DNA from: Isoetes taiwanensis
Lineage: Eukaryota > Streptophyta > Lycopodiopsida > Isoetales > Isoetaceae
NCBI GenBank assembly: GCA_021234155.1
Contig: JAJEKV010000027.1
Span: 5,518,623 to 5,582,622 of the forward strand
DNA: 64,000 bases
Reading direction: 5' to 3'
The translations under genes and the position numbers were made by a program. The first letter of the stretch is position 1; every line of letters starts with the position of its first letter. Below, piece by piece: positions 12,201-22,428 of the stretch. A model generated the notes under the pieces. It searched no databases, was not told where the DNA came from, and saw nothing but the letters and a program-made list of their open reading frames with translations.

Positions 12201-15200
12201 ATCAAGACCAAATAAATTTTCCACTCTTTTCCCAATGAACTTGATATTATTTCCAAGAAACACTTTACATTCTAATTTTTCAAAAAGAACTTTATAACCC
12301 AAGTCAACAAGTTGACAAACTGATATCAAATTTCTCACAAGACTAGGAACACACAACACATCTTTAAGTTCCACAGCCTTTCCTTCCAAGTCAAATATTT
12401 CTAGTATTCCAGTGTCTTCAATTCTTTGCAAGCCTCCATCTCCTAATTGAACATGACCAGCTTCCCTCTTCTTGCATTGCTTCAACAAAGTTTGATCACA
12501 TGTCACGGTTTTCTCAGCTCCTGAATCTATGATTAACATTTTGTTATCCTTCTTTTGCAAACTATTTGAAATATTCAAAGCAATATTTCTTACCTCAGCA
12601 GTATCATCCTCCTCTTCTTCTTCATTTGCAGTTGACTCTTTAACCACATTTACAGATGGATTACCTCTGTAAGCACCTCTTCCTCTTGTGAAATTTCCCC
12701 TTTGATTTGCAGATCTTCCTCTGCCTCTACCTCTTCCTACAGTCCCTCTTGGACTTGGACAATTTGCAGCCACATGTCCCTTCCCATCACAATTAAAACA
12801 ATTTATAATTTTACCTTCATTAGGGCAGTTAGATTTGAGATGTCCATATTGGTTGCAATTATAGCAAGGCCCGAGTTTGTCCTTGCTTGAACCTCCACCT
12901 TTCTTTGCTTTCCCTACATACACAAATTCAGTAGTGTCATCCTCATAACCAACATTCTTCTGTTCAAATTCTGTCCTCTGAATGGCATGCTCCTTGGACC
13001 TAGCAACATTTCTGATCAATGTGGCCAGTTGACTATTATGAGACCAAAGATAGAATCTGATATTGATCATTGAGTATTATCCCAGCTCCCTCCAGATCTG
13101 CAATTATAGAGTCAAATCTTTCCAAGTATTCAGTCATATTGTCCTTTTCAAACAATTTCAGTTTTCTAAGTTGTTTCTCCAGCATGTCAATTTGGGATGA
13201 GGTTTTAATCTCATATTGACTCACCATATAATCCCACATTTTCTTTGGACTCATCCCTCTCAATTTAAGTTTAATAGCAGTGCCAACTTTACTTGTTATA
13301 ATAGCTTGTGCTTCCATTACCTTTAATTCATCATCAGGTTCAGCACTTACAGTTATCCTTGTGTTGACAGGAACATCACTGCCTCCTCCTTCAACTGAAG
13401 CTTCACTAGTCTCCCCTGCAATGGAATTCCTTGATCTTACCATTCTCGAGGTTCTTTTGGCATGTTCTCCATCGATAAGATACCACAGATTCTCAAATTC
13501 GAGTACTTGTCTGATTCCTTGTTTCCATATCTGAAATCCACTGTTTCCCTTAAACACCTCAATAGAAGTCAGTAAGTTTGCTCCAAATCTTGTAGATATT
13601 ATTACAATGCTGGCTCTGATACCAATGAAGACTTTTGCCTAGACAATTCTTCACTAGCACCTTGTTATAACAATAGATGCAAGCAATTTCAAAACTTCAA
13701 ATCATGTATTCAAATATTCAAGCACTTATATTATTCATACAACCATTGAATAATTCTACTGTTCATTTGGGATTGACCATGTTACTGTAGCTCCTTTGAC
13801 TTCGTTTTTCGATAGCCCAAGCGTGATCTCCTGATGTTGCCAAAGAACCTGTGTGTTCTCCAGATCACTACATTCTGCATAATACATCTTATTTTTATGT
13901 TGATCCGTCCGGCCCATCGGCCTGACCGATCTCTTTGCCGAGATTTCTCGGTCAACTTTGGCATCAAACCATTCGACCGTTTTGCTCCATTCTTTTTATA
14001 GTTAAAGCCTTCTAATATTGACTTTAACCTTTAAACATAATTTAATGACCTAGGTTACAACTTTCATTAACCCTTCAATAATTATTCAAGCTGTCTTCTT
14101 ATTTGATCTCATTGTCAAATGTCTAATTCCAGTCTCCCTTTCAACTCATGTCAAATGCATTTGTCTCCCCTTCAACCTATGTCAATGTTCTTCCTAAACA
14201 ATCAGGATATTTCCTTCTTTGCATGCTCTGTTACTCAAATATTACATGATCAACATCTTTCAATGCCCGGCATAATGAAGGCAGTTGTAGAAATTCTATT
14301 TGACATTTCTGTTGCATATTTTTGTCATAATGATTTTTGAAATTTATTTTCCAAACTATTGTCATCTGTAAGAAACACTTCCTCTTAAAAAATGATCGTC
14401 TATTGTAAATACATGCTTTTTGGTGATTTTTAAAATAAAAAGGGCTATTTGAGAAAATATTTAAGAATTAAGGGCATTTTGAGAATTTCACAAATACAAA
14501 GGGCTTTTTTCTCAACATATATAAGGCAGTTACATTTTCTGTTTGATGCTAATATTTTTTCCCCAGAAAAAAACCTGAGAGAGACACGTGTCTTTTAAAA
14601 CCTGAGAGAGACACGTGTCTTTAAAAAAGGAATAAATGAACTAAAAGAAATGTGACGTCCTTTCTTGCTCTGCAAGCAATCCGTGGCAATCCCTTTCTTG
14701 CTCTTGCTCTGCTCTGGCTATGGCAAATCCGTCTTCCGGCGCCTCCTAGCTCTCCGGCTTCTGCTTCGATGGCCCATTCTCAACTGTTACAGGTAATTCT
14801 TATCGCTTCTGCAACTGTTACGGCTCCTTGGCTTGTGAAGGTCGGCTATGGCAGATGGAGCTGAAGCTCACGAGCACTCAGAAAGCTCCATTTCTGTCTG
14901 TTTTTTGCTTCCCATCAGCACCAAAATCCAAGGCTTTCCAGATGTTTTGGGGTTTCTTCATTTTCCAACTTTGAACAGGTTGATCCGTGATGACTACCCT
15001 CTGTTTCTTCAGATTCTGGCTTGGCTTTGGAATCAGGGGAGATTATCCCCTTTCTGCTGTTATTATGTCAGAATATTCTAACACCAAAATCAGGGGCTCT
15101 TTTGTCGCTGCTGTGTTTGCCATGCACCTGGTAGGAAGAAAAAAAAATTAAGGCAGAAAACTTTACTTCGAAGCAAAGCTTCCAGGTGATGCTCCAGCCA

Positions 15201-18200
15201 GCGACCATATCCGCCAGGGATTTCTTCCATCCTCTACCTGCTGTTGATCTCGCCATTTGTCTTAGATGGGATTCTTCTACATGAAGTTGCAATGGCAGCT
15301 GAAGAAAACATCCTAGATGGATTTTTGCAGCGCAGAAAAAGCCAGATAAAACCAAGGGCACAGCTCCAGGGCTTTCGGCCTTGACTGCGAATTCCATCAG
15401 ATTGCTTCCAAATTTTTTGTTCCGACTCAGTTGGGCTGTTGCGCAAACTCTTTTGGGTACTCAGCACTTTTGCTCGAAATCACTGCACTTTTGCACTTTT
15501 GGGACTTTTCACGGCAACCCCTTTCCGGCTCAAAGCACAAGCAGAAGTATGGCGGCTGTGTTTGTTTGGCCCATGTTTCTTTCTTCGCTAGAATTTTTCA
15601 TAGATTAATCATTTTGGTTGCCTCTGTTTTGTTTCGTTGCCCTGCTTCCGGCATACATATTCTCTGGCCGATCTTTGTGTTGTTGGGTGGGCCGGATACC
15701 ATTGATTTTTGTGTTGTATGATTGATTTTCTTCTTGAATAGACGGAACTAGAGAAGAAGAAGACAGAGAGGATGATAGCAAGCGATCGATCATGAACGAG
15801 GGGTGTTAGGGTACCTAGGGTGTGCCTGGCGCTGGAGCTTCAGTACTCGGCTGCATCAATTTTTGACGTGGCCGAAGAACCCTAAAAGGTTATCCTGCTT
15901 TTTTTCCCTGTCTCAAATCGTGACACTGTATGGAGCCATATTTTGCCTCTATTTTCTGAAGTATAGTACTTTTGTTGCCGCAATCCATTCCTCTATTTTT
16001 TGGACAAAGCATTTCAAAAACCACGATGTGGATTCAGCTGGAGATATGGCTTCAATTAATCTTTTTAGATTTATGCAGTCTTGGTTCTTCTCAGGATCCA
16101 TCGACCTCTTACGGGAACTCAGCACCGCCAATTTGGCTTCTCCAATAAACAACAAATGCCTCAAATTGTAAGCAATGTGGCACAAACCATCCTTCTCCTT
16201 GATACCTGCAGCCAAATCCGACTCATTCACATTCATAGATTAGATTTTCTCATCTCAGTTGTGCAACCATCGAATTGTCAAGTTGGAACCACGCTTTGAG
16301 TTTTCTTCATCTTTGCAGGTCAGGATCAGATGAAATCTTCTAAAACCATTATGTCTGCTATTTTGTTAGATCCTGTAAAGGTAAGAAACTGCGTGTGCAA
16401 TATTGGCACAAAGTTCTCACTTTTCTTTATGTCACTAGCAAGGCATTTTCATTTGTTTTTTTTTGAGACCAGACGCATCTCAAAATAGCAAATAGCATTA
16501 ATAGTCTGCATCTCGTTTGCACTAAGATGGGCTCTACTATGTCTGTTGTGTGTTTATTTTGTTTCTTAAGGCTGTCAAAAAGTTTTACGGGATATTTCTT
16601 GATGTTTCGCGCAATCTCTTGAGTATGACAATTTTTTTTCTCTCTCATTCTAAACTTTAACATCCTCCAAAGTACTGGAATTTCTTCTATTTGTGCTTCA
16701 AGAGGTTGCAAAGGTGGAGTTGAAAGAACGACGTCGTGCTGGAGATTGAGTACACAACCAAGTGTGGATCATCTCATCTCATGCCCTTACATTATGTCAT
16801 TCTTTTTGATTTACAATTTGCTCTAGAAATGTCTGCGAGATTGAACTTGAATGTGATTATGTTCATTGAATACAAGATAGACATGTCTTCATTGTCTTTG
16901 CATTTTTTGGAACTACCTATCTCTAATAATTTATCGTGCATGAGCAATGAGCTGAGAGTCTCTTAATAGCTTTGGCAGTACCTCTGGTTGACCCAATGCA
17001 GATGCATCTTCTAGTTGAATTGATTGCATTTGTACCTCTTTCTTGATTTAAATTTCTTGCCCTTTTGTTCAGGTTGTATGATGTAAAGGAAAAAGAATTG
17101 TGCATGACTTATACCGAGTCTTGCTAACAGTTTAGCGAAAAGAGATTATTGTTGGTATTTATCATGATTGTGTGGATTTCTAAGCCAAACGGAGAAAGCA
17201 ATTTGCTAGGAAATAAATTCAAGGCGATGTAATGCACTTGCAGACATATGCAAACATGGACAGAACCACAAGTTACATTGATTTAAAGTTGTTAATCCTG
17301 ATTAGTCTATGTTAGCCATCTCAGGAGGGCATTAATTCTTTTGTGGTTTGCTAGGATCAAGCTAATACATTCATTCTTAGGGAATATAAGTAATGCCTCT
17401 AAATATATTACCCTTTTACACTTGCTAATGCTTTACCCTAGATTTTGTCGAGATAAATATTAGTGCTTCATGCATCAATGAGATTTGGTTCCATTCTGCA
17501 ATGAAGGTAAGCAAGATGTCAATAAATCACTCCATTCCAAAGAAAGTCTTCCGTCAGACTGCTCCTTTTCAATCAGAAGGGTTTGTCTTTTGTTTTCGTT
17601 TCTAAAGGCAAAAGCAATGTCTAAAAAATGTAAACGTCAAAGGGGTGCAGTTCGCTGAGAAAATCGTGGTTGAAGCTGGCCTTGAAGATGTAAACAAGGA
17701 TCATAGTATTAGGTGCTAATACAATCTACGTATTTGATTTATCGAAATACTTTGTCTATGGTTGTCAAAGACCTGGAGAGCACTGAAATTTTAAAGATCT
17801 ATATGAGTTTCAAACACTAAATCCAAAATTCAATTGTGAGGAAGCACTAGCCTTGATGTGCGGGCACTGAACACAAGGCAACAAAATGCAGGTTCAAATT
17901 CTGCATGTTCTAGCATGTATAGACGAGTTGGGGAAGAGAAACGTTCACGGCGGCCGCGATAAGTTTCTTGTAAGAATAGGTTATTTTGGTAAATTTCCTT
18001 TTTTTTAGGAGAAAAACTTTACCTGTAGCAAACGGGCTTGTGAGGCCAGATCTCCATCTGAGCAGGAACAATGGGATGCCTCAAAAAATCTCGCCACTGT
18101 AAGAAAGACTCCCCTTCTGGATTAAAGCTGGTGCTAAACTTAACCGGCCTTAAAGGATCAATGGAATACAGATATTCCTTCTCTTCAAAAGGCAAATCAA

Positions 18201-18587
18201 AGAACTGTTTCACCGCTTGCATAAGTCCGGCCATGACGGAAGAGGGCACTCCATGGTTGATCACCTAAAAAAAAAACTTCTAAATGCAAAATTAAAGACA
18301 AATTGTCAGATTTGGGTCCTGGGCGAGAAACCCACCTGAAAAAATCCCCATGTTCCACAAGCATCTGCAATTTCTCGGATCACTTGGGCGCGGCCGGAAC
18401 CATGAAGATCTGCAAGGTTTATGACAGGGATTTGGGGATGATCGGCCGATTCGCATGAAGTGGGTACGACCCTGAACGGAGGAGGAGCGATGTAGCAATC
18501 TGGCAGATTAAGAAGGTTTCCGGCTGCAGAATCGAGCAGGGCCTTTACTCCCTTGAGATTTTTTTTGAATTCAGTAAACTCCTCCAT
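8454..18587 (-). CDS. 2-oxoglutarate/Fe(II)-dependent oxygenase, four exons, intact
   Basis: Exons on the minus strand are 18587-18336, 18264-18023, 9213-8859 and 8702-8454. They total 1098 nt (365 residues plus stop) with GT-AG introns of 71, 8809 and 156 bp, and the frame is kept across all three. The protein has the DOXC layout: an N-terminal DIOX_N part ([10 protein letters not shown], residues 85-94) and a C-terminal jelly-roll core. Fe(II) ligands are H239 and D241 (HFD) and H295 (SVEHCA), with the 2OG-binding R304-x-S306 (RIS). [11 protein letters not shown] precedes the core. Such cytosolic enzymes hydroxylate or desaturate hormones or specialised metabolites; the substrate cannot be told from sequence. 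The start at 18587 (MEEFTEF) fits the family, and an in-frame ATG 16 codons upstream (18635) is possible. The oddity is the 8.8-kb transposon-filled intron 2; if it is not spliced, the gene is a split pseudogene. Confidence 0.78.
9380..9487 (+). repeat. left arm of a long inverted repeat
   Basis: This 108-bp arm (AAATGCCCTTAATTCTTAAC is its clearest part) is the reverse complement, with scattered mismatches, of 14416-14516. The arms face each other across the copia element. Confidence 0.75.
9811..10446 (-). repeat. 3' LTR of Copia-1
   Basis: 636 bp, homologous to 13626-14262. In element sense it starts TGAAAGATGTTGATC and ends GTCTTCA. Confidence 0.9.
10434..10916 (-). pseudogene. RNase H domain of Copia-1
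   Basis: The 160-residue frame begins [14 protein letters not shown] and continues with [41 protein letters not shown] and ADLLTKAMS, which is the standard Ty1-copia RNase H. The DADW block usually found ahead of DLDQRRS, and all of RT, are missing. The frame joins abruptly to the linker at 10894-11403. The stop lies at the PPT. Confidence 0.88.
10447..10458 (-). promoter_or_regulatory. polypurine tract of Copia-1
   Basis: In element sense GAAGGGGAGAA lies directly before the 3' LTR. It is the expected plus-strand primer site. Confidence 0.75.
10894..11403 (-). pseudogene. integrase C-terminal and acidic linker of Copia-1, truncated before RT
   Basis: The frame starts [19 protein letters not shown], then [10 protein letters not shown], matching the copia integrase C-terminal domain. 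A long acidic linker follows, and then [15 protein letters not shown], which normally precedes RT. About 15 bases later the sequence is already RNase H. Copia-2 keeps an RT of about 1.05 kb at the same place, so an internal deletion is the simplest explanation. Confidence 0.82.
11426..12049 (-). pseudogene. integrase core of Copia-1
   Basis: The frame reads [16 protein letters not shown] (first catalytic Asp), [27 protein letters not shown]-type sequence (second Asp) and [15 protein letters not shown] (catalytic Glu), so the DDE triad is present. The HHCC zinc finger lies just upstream, interrupted by a stop and a frameshift (HNRMCHTNL, then CAGCLLGKQ). Codons are lost around 11404-11425, where it should run into the C-terminal domain. 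Confidence 0.88.
12147..13070 (-). pseudogene. Gag C-terminus with two CCHC knuckles and protease of Copia-1
   Basis: Two zinc knuckles are visible: [14 protein letters not shown] and [15 protein letters not shown] basic GRGRGR stretch follows, and then the aspartic protease with [13 protein letters not shown] (DSGA active site) and [14 protein letters not shown]. The frame ends in a stop before the integrase zinc finger. The Gag N-terminal half is in an overlapping frame (13036-13557), so a frameshift has occurred near 13050. Confidence 0.88.
13036..13594 (-). pseudogene. Gag N-terminal region of Copia-1
   Basis: The sequence matches copia Gag (UBN2-type): [20 protein letters not shown] near the start, [25 protein letters not shown] and [12 protein letters not shown]. 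Compared with Copia-2, which begins ATG-TCT-AGC, the same codon here is ATA, so the natural start is lost and the first ATG (13557) is internal. It is disrupted downstream by a frameshift. Confidence 0.8.
13611..13624 (-). promoter_or_regulatory. primer-binding site of Copia-1 (initiator tRNA-Met)
   Basis: In element sense TGGTATCAGAGCCA lies one base after the 5' LTR. This is the usual plant copia PBS complementary to the initiator tRNA-Met 3' end. Confidence 0.88.
13626..14262 (-). repeat. 5' LTR of Copia-1
   Basis: 637 bp, homologous to 9811-10446 with several small indels. The PBS is adjacent. Confidence 0.9.
14416..14516 (-). repeat. right arm of the long inverted repeat
   Basis: Reverse-complement partner of 9380-9487. 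Without the copia insertion the arms would be about 470 bp apart, giving an element of about 0.7 kb resembling a fold-back or Mutator-type MITE. Confidence 0.72.
14571..14622 (+). repeat. 26-bp direct repeat, each unit with a palindromic G-box
   Basis: Two tandem units of AACCTGAGAGAGACACGTGT-type sequence. Each contains the 10-bp palindrome GACACGTGTC with a CACGTG core, the binding site of plant bZIP and bHLH factors. Whether it regulates anything is not shown. Confidence 0.7.
14623..18022. other. unassigned intronic sequence
   Basis: About 3.4 kb within oxygenase intron 2. Frames are short and none matches a family I know; the longest are about 120 codons (15803-16171 plus) and 95 codons (15949-16236 minus). 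The base composition of 14650-15800 is more GC-rich and transcript-like than its flanks, with GCACTTTTGC-type repeats near 15470-15500. It could be remains of a captured gene or a further transposon; I cannot tell. Confidence 0.35.
18023..18587 (-). CDS. oxygenase exons 1 and 2
   Basis: Exon 1 (18587-18336) encodes residues 1-84 and ends GFFQ at a GTGGG donor. Exon 2 (18264-18023) encodes residues 85-164 plus two bases of an Arg codon, ending ...KPVCY-AG at a GTAAAG donor. The two are separated by a 71-bp intron. Both are free of stops. Confidence 0.82.
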
Positions 18588-19691
18588 GCTTATCCGCCTT
18601 GATTGATATGTTATGTACCTGTTCTTCCCCAGCAACTACCTGTGCTTCACCAACAATACTAACAAATTACAGATTGAGATAACAGACAAAATACAAGACA
18701 ATAGTGTCGTTTTTAGTTCAGCTATATATTCTTCAATAGTGTCCTTAGTTCAGCTATATATTCTTCAATAGTGTCCTTGGTTTTTAATTCAACCATATTC
18801 AATAATCCATGTGTCAATATGAACTTAAAGTAACTGCTACTCGCACCCATAACGTCATCATTGCCATATTTATTTGTTTAATTTTTTTTCAGAGATATTT
18901 ATGTCCCATATTTCATATTTAGTAATGAACTCTTTTTGGGTTGCCCCTAGGGCGGCAAGCCCTTGCTTATATGGGGTATATGCTGGAATATACATAGGAT
19001 ATGCCGGTGATTGCCCCAAACCCATTGCTCCCTGCGGCCACCTGCATTGTGGGTAGCTCATGTTTGAACCGCCTAACCGGCACGAGGTGAAGCCTGGCCA
19101 AGTCCGGCAGTAGTAGAGGCACAAACAGAATGCCCTTGCATACTTGATGTAGAAGAGTACTTTCATGGACGGAGGCATCTTCTTGTATGCAGTGATTATT
19201 GCAGTTCTCGCTGGCTTGGGTTTCATGTATGTGCCCCAGCTGTTACAAGAAGGTGCTAAAATAATCTCGCATATACAGGTACTGCTTTTCTTAGAAAAGA
19301 TCATATATAGTTGTACTGAGCAGATTTTAATGTGATCCAACAAAATGAGGATCCGTATGCCCTCCTTTCAGAAAAGCTTTGAAGTGGTTTTGGAGAACAA
19401 ATTACAGATCCGGTTTATTAGCTGGCATGTTGTTACGTTCCTTATCGAACCAGAAATTCCTGTGAAGTCTAAGAAAACGAGCTGAGAATGCCTATGTGAT
19501 CTTTTACATTGCAGTACATGGATAGGAACATCTTTGTTGTTTTGGATCAGGATAAGTTTGAGCTTTGATGTCTAAGTAAAACTATCAATTGTGCTGCTGC
19601 TATCCTGAACAATCAGGCTATTTCTTGGAGAAGTAAACTTTTCTATTTCCTAATTTGTATCTGATGTTTGATATGCACCATGAACCTTCAG
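18588..19691. other. oxygenase upstream region; no recognised gene
   Basis: This holds the presumed promoter of the oxygenase (reading left) and the upstream flank of the carotene hydroxylase pseudogene (reading right). A 28-bp direct repeat (CAATAGTGTCCTT with flanks) occurs near 18715-18780. The longest frame is 157 codons on the minus strand (18870-19343); it resembles nothing known to me. The plus strand at 19164-19280 could encode a hydrophobic segment ending at a GT donor. Confidence 0.35.
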
Positions 19692-20213
19692 AAGTACCAT
19701 GGACAGAGATATTTGGCACATTCTCTCTAGCAGTTGGAGCTGTAGTAAGTTGCATCAAAGAACTCTTTGACATTTGCCATTACCCTAGTTTTTACGCATG
19801 TTTCACTGCTTCAAGCATTGTGTGAAGGTTTTTGCATGCCATTTGTGTAATGAAATCTTAACTGCTATGTATGGCAACTCAAGTATGTAAGCTGACATTG
19901 AGAACAATTCCAGGTGGGTATGGAGTTTTGAGCTAGATGGGCGCACCGCGTTCTTTGGCATGCATCACTTTGGAGCATGCATGAGGTGAAAAACAACACA
20001 TTCAAGAGTGACTTCCTAACTGTTATTAAGTTGGCTCATAAGTTGGTTACTCATTTGGCAGTCACACCATCGCCCTCGAGTAGGACCTTTTGAACTCAAT
20101 GATATCTTTGCTATTGTAAATGCTATCCCTGCAATTGCTCTTATGGCTTTTGGAATTTTCCACAAAGGACTTGTCCCTGGATGCTGCTTTGGCGCGATTT
20201 GTCAAATCTGCCC

Positions 20214-20227
20214 TGCAGTGTCTAGCT
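20214..20227 (+). repeat. left target-site duplication of LINE-C (14 bp)
   Basis: TGCAGTGTCTAGCT here matches 20858-20871 exactly. Confidence 0.88.
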
Positions 20228-20857
20228 TTTTTTTTTTTTTGAAGAACGTGTTTTACTTCATATTATACACTCAAAATATTACAAAGTACTTCCAGAAGTA
20301 AGAAACGTCCCTGAAGTATCAATCACTTTTAGATGATCACTCCATATTGGAATTTTAATACGATCAGGCCAATTGGAGATCTGAAAGCAATTATACAACT
20401 TCTTACGAATTTCTTGAAGCACCACCTGAGAAGAAATACGCTTATCATAAAAGACCTTTCTTCGCCTTCGCTTCCATACACTCCATATTAGCCAAGACTT
20501 TGCCATGTGAAATGCAATCCTTTTAGAAGCAGTCCACTGATTTGGATAAATACCCAAAAGAAAGTGCTGACTATCCAAAGATACTCCAAAAAGAGAATGC
20601 AGCCAGGACCCAAGACTACTCAGCTCTGCACACAAATATAAACAGTGCTCCAATGTTTCAATGCACCCCTCACACATTGGGCAAAGTGGGCTTACTCCCG
20701 GCTTAAAGCGATGAACCATCTGATTAACTCTCAAAGAGCGATGAATCACCTGCCAAAGTAGAACATTTACCTTTGGAGGATTATATTTAGACCAAACAAG
20801 GTTCCAGATGGATTGCCATTGAGAAGGCAAAGTCCGTAAGTGCCATTCTCTAGAAGG
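20228..20857 (-). mobile_element. LINE-C, short 5'-truncated LINE inside the carotene hydroxylase intron
   Basis: A poly-T run at 20227-20240 (the poly-A tail on the minus strand) and an exact 14-bp target-site duplication bound a 630-bp insertion. The minus-strand frame 20279-20830 reads NPPKVNVLLWQVIHRSLRVN, CPMCEGCIETLEHCLYLC (zf-RVT) and SWLIWSVWKRRRRKVFY, which is the C-terminal part of LINE ORF2, related to LINE-A. Only the ORF2 tail and 3' UTR were copied. It lies between the FGA and GLGITMF exons of the pseudogene, in antisense orientation. Confidence 0.92.
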
Positions 20858-20871
20858 TGCAGTGTCTAGCT
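20858..20871 (+). repeat. right target-site duplication of LINE-C (14 bp)
   Basis: Exact copy of 20214-20227. Confidence 0.88.
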
Positions 20872-21645
20872 ATTTTGTTTCTACAACTTTTCCTCTTGTG
20901 ACTTAACTGTTTGACCTGGCAAGGTTTGGGCATCACTATGTTCGGAATGGCATATATGTTTGTGACGGTCTTGTACACCGGCATTTTCCTGTTGGACCAA
21001 TTGCAAATGTACCATATTTCCAAAAGGTTGCAGCTGCTCACCAAGTTAGAATAGGTCATTTTCATTTTGAAGGAAGTTCATCTAGCCACCTTTGTCTAAT
21101 ATGGTGTTATATTTCAGTTACATCATGCTGATCTCTTTAAAGCTGTTCCTTATGGCCTCTTCCTTGGACCAAAGGTACTTTTATGATGAAATATCATGAT
21201 ATCTGAAATTAATGCAGTAATCATTCAAGGCCTATTAGTTAAGAGAAGAAAGACACATGAGAACTGCAGAACACATTTTGCTTTTTCTTTGACAGAGACA
21301 TATAGCATGTTGTTATTTACTAGTGAGCTCATAAGTAAAATAAAATCAGCTTAATGACTTTGCGGCAATTCTTGTCCATCACATCCAAGCATCGGCGAGT
21401 ACACAGTTGAGAGTAATAAAACCGTTCTCTTTTATATGTTACACAGGTCTCATTGAATAAAATATCTATCTGTAATTCTAGGCATTGTTTAAAACTCTCC
21501 AATTTTCTCTCGTCATTTTTTTTGTAGTATGTGGTGTGTCATGTCTTTGCAGGAGCTTGAGGATGTTCAGGGGTTAGAGGAGTTGGAGATGAGAATGAGG
21601 AAAAAGGCCTTAAAAGAAAATAAAGATTCAGAAGTTACAGCATGA

Positions 21646-22428
21646 AGCAGCTTAGGAGCCAGATTACAAATTTAAAATTTCAGATGAGTTCTCTTGGACT
21701 ATCCAGGGCAATTTTGTTGTATAATAGTGAACATTTCTTTCATTGTACAAGAGATAGAAACACCCATTTACACATACAATTCAGTAGTCAGTCTGATTCT
21801 TTTATTCAGGAGTTATAAAAGATCAGCATGCAACATCAACTGACCAAGTGATTACAAAAGATAGACAGATAATTAGATGTATGATGCATTAATGGATAGG
21901 ACATTCATGCAGAATTGATATATTTTCAATTCAAGAATAAGAAAAGGGGCAAAGCTCCTTTCAGCTCAAAAATGTTACGGCAACTTTGTATTCTTAGGCT
22001 TTAAATAAGAACATAACAATATTCATGAAGTTGGATCTGCACCTATTATATGTAGCTGTCATTGAGAGCTGTTCGATCTGGACATGAGCATTCAATTAAA
22101 TTTAATGATCAATCATAACGTTAAAGAGAAGCATTTAAATAAGCAAAATCAAAGGTTTTTATTACTAACGTGTTATTTAAACGAATTTTTGGAGCAAAAT
22201 ATATGTCGTCATGAATCTTGGTTCAAGAGTAGTACCCGAGAGGTACAACTACTTCATAAAATGAGAAGTTTAAATTAATTTACAACAAAAATATAAAATA
22301 TGCTAAACTCGACATGTACTGAATTGGGCACAAACAAGGATCATAGATAGTAGTTCCTCTAACATGCATTTGCCCAATTTTTCAATCATGTGATATTGCT
22401 TGAAGATGTAAAATTAGAATGAACTAGT
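21646..22428. other. no gene between the hydroxylase and GDSL remnants
   Basis: AT-rich sequence, presumably the 3' flanks of two convergent genes. No conserved frame is seen. Confidence 0.45.

Larger units (their letters stand above)
9811..14262 (-). mobile_element. Copia-1, Ty1-copia LTR retrotransposon lacking RT
   Basis: The 4.45-kb element has LTRs at 9811-10446 and 13626-14262, with TG...CA ends and a near-perfect 5-bp flank (ATGCA left, ATGCC right). The order on the minus strand is 5' LTR, PBS, Gag, CCHC knuckles, protease, integrase, RNase H, PPT, 3' LTR. The reverse transcriptase between integrase and RNase H is absent. The Gag start codon is ATA rather than ATG, and stops separate protease from integrase. 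The LTRs differ by several indels (for example the 8-bp TTCTCGGT near 13945, and CTAGGT near 10235), so the insertion is not recent. It inserted inside the inverted-repeat element and cannot transpose on its own. Confidence 0.92.
9214..18022 (-). other. 8.8-kb intron 2 of the oxygenase, filled with nested transposons
   Basis: The intron is bounded by GT (18022) and AG (9214) on the minus strand with matching phase. In window order it holds a tandem 17-bp repeat (TTTCTAAACCTAGGC, about 9268-9303), the left arm of an inverted repeat, a full-length copia element, the right arm, a G-box direct repeat and about 3.4 kb of unassigned sequence. The copia element is transcribed in the same direction as the host gene. 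Confidence 0.7.
19692..21645 (+). pseudogene. non-heme beta-carotene 3-hydroxylase pseudogene (BCH/CHYB type)
   Basis: Six exon blocks follow the order of plant plastid beta-carotene hydroxylase, the di-iron fatty-acid-hydroxylase-superfamily enzyme that makes zeaxanthin: 19692-19744 (EVPWTEIFGTFSLAVGAV), 19914-19985 (GMEF-stop-ARWAHRVLWH), 20062-20196 (SHHRPRVGPFELNDIFAIVN), about 20934-21044 (GLGITMFGMAYMFV), 21118-21174 (LHHADLFKAVPYGLFLGPK) and 21553-21645. Histidine boxes HRVLWH, HESHH and HQLHH can still be read. Lesions: TGG to TGA in MEFW, a 4-bp deletion that removes the His-Asp of the HDGLVH box and shifts the frame, no GT at the exon-3 donor (GCG-ATTTGT), and a LINE in that intron. 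The N-terminal transit-peptide exon was not found. Confidence 0.88.

Noticed and set aside
18870-19343. 157-codon minus-strand frame
   Set aside because: Open by chance in low-stop sequence; no recognised domain or splice structure. The overlapping plus-strand hydrophobic stretch (19164-19280) also did not match the carotene hydroxylase N-terminus.
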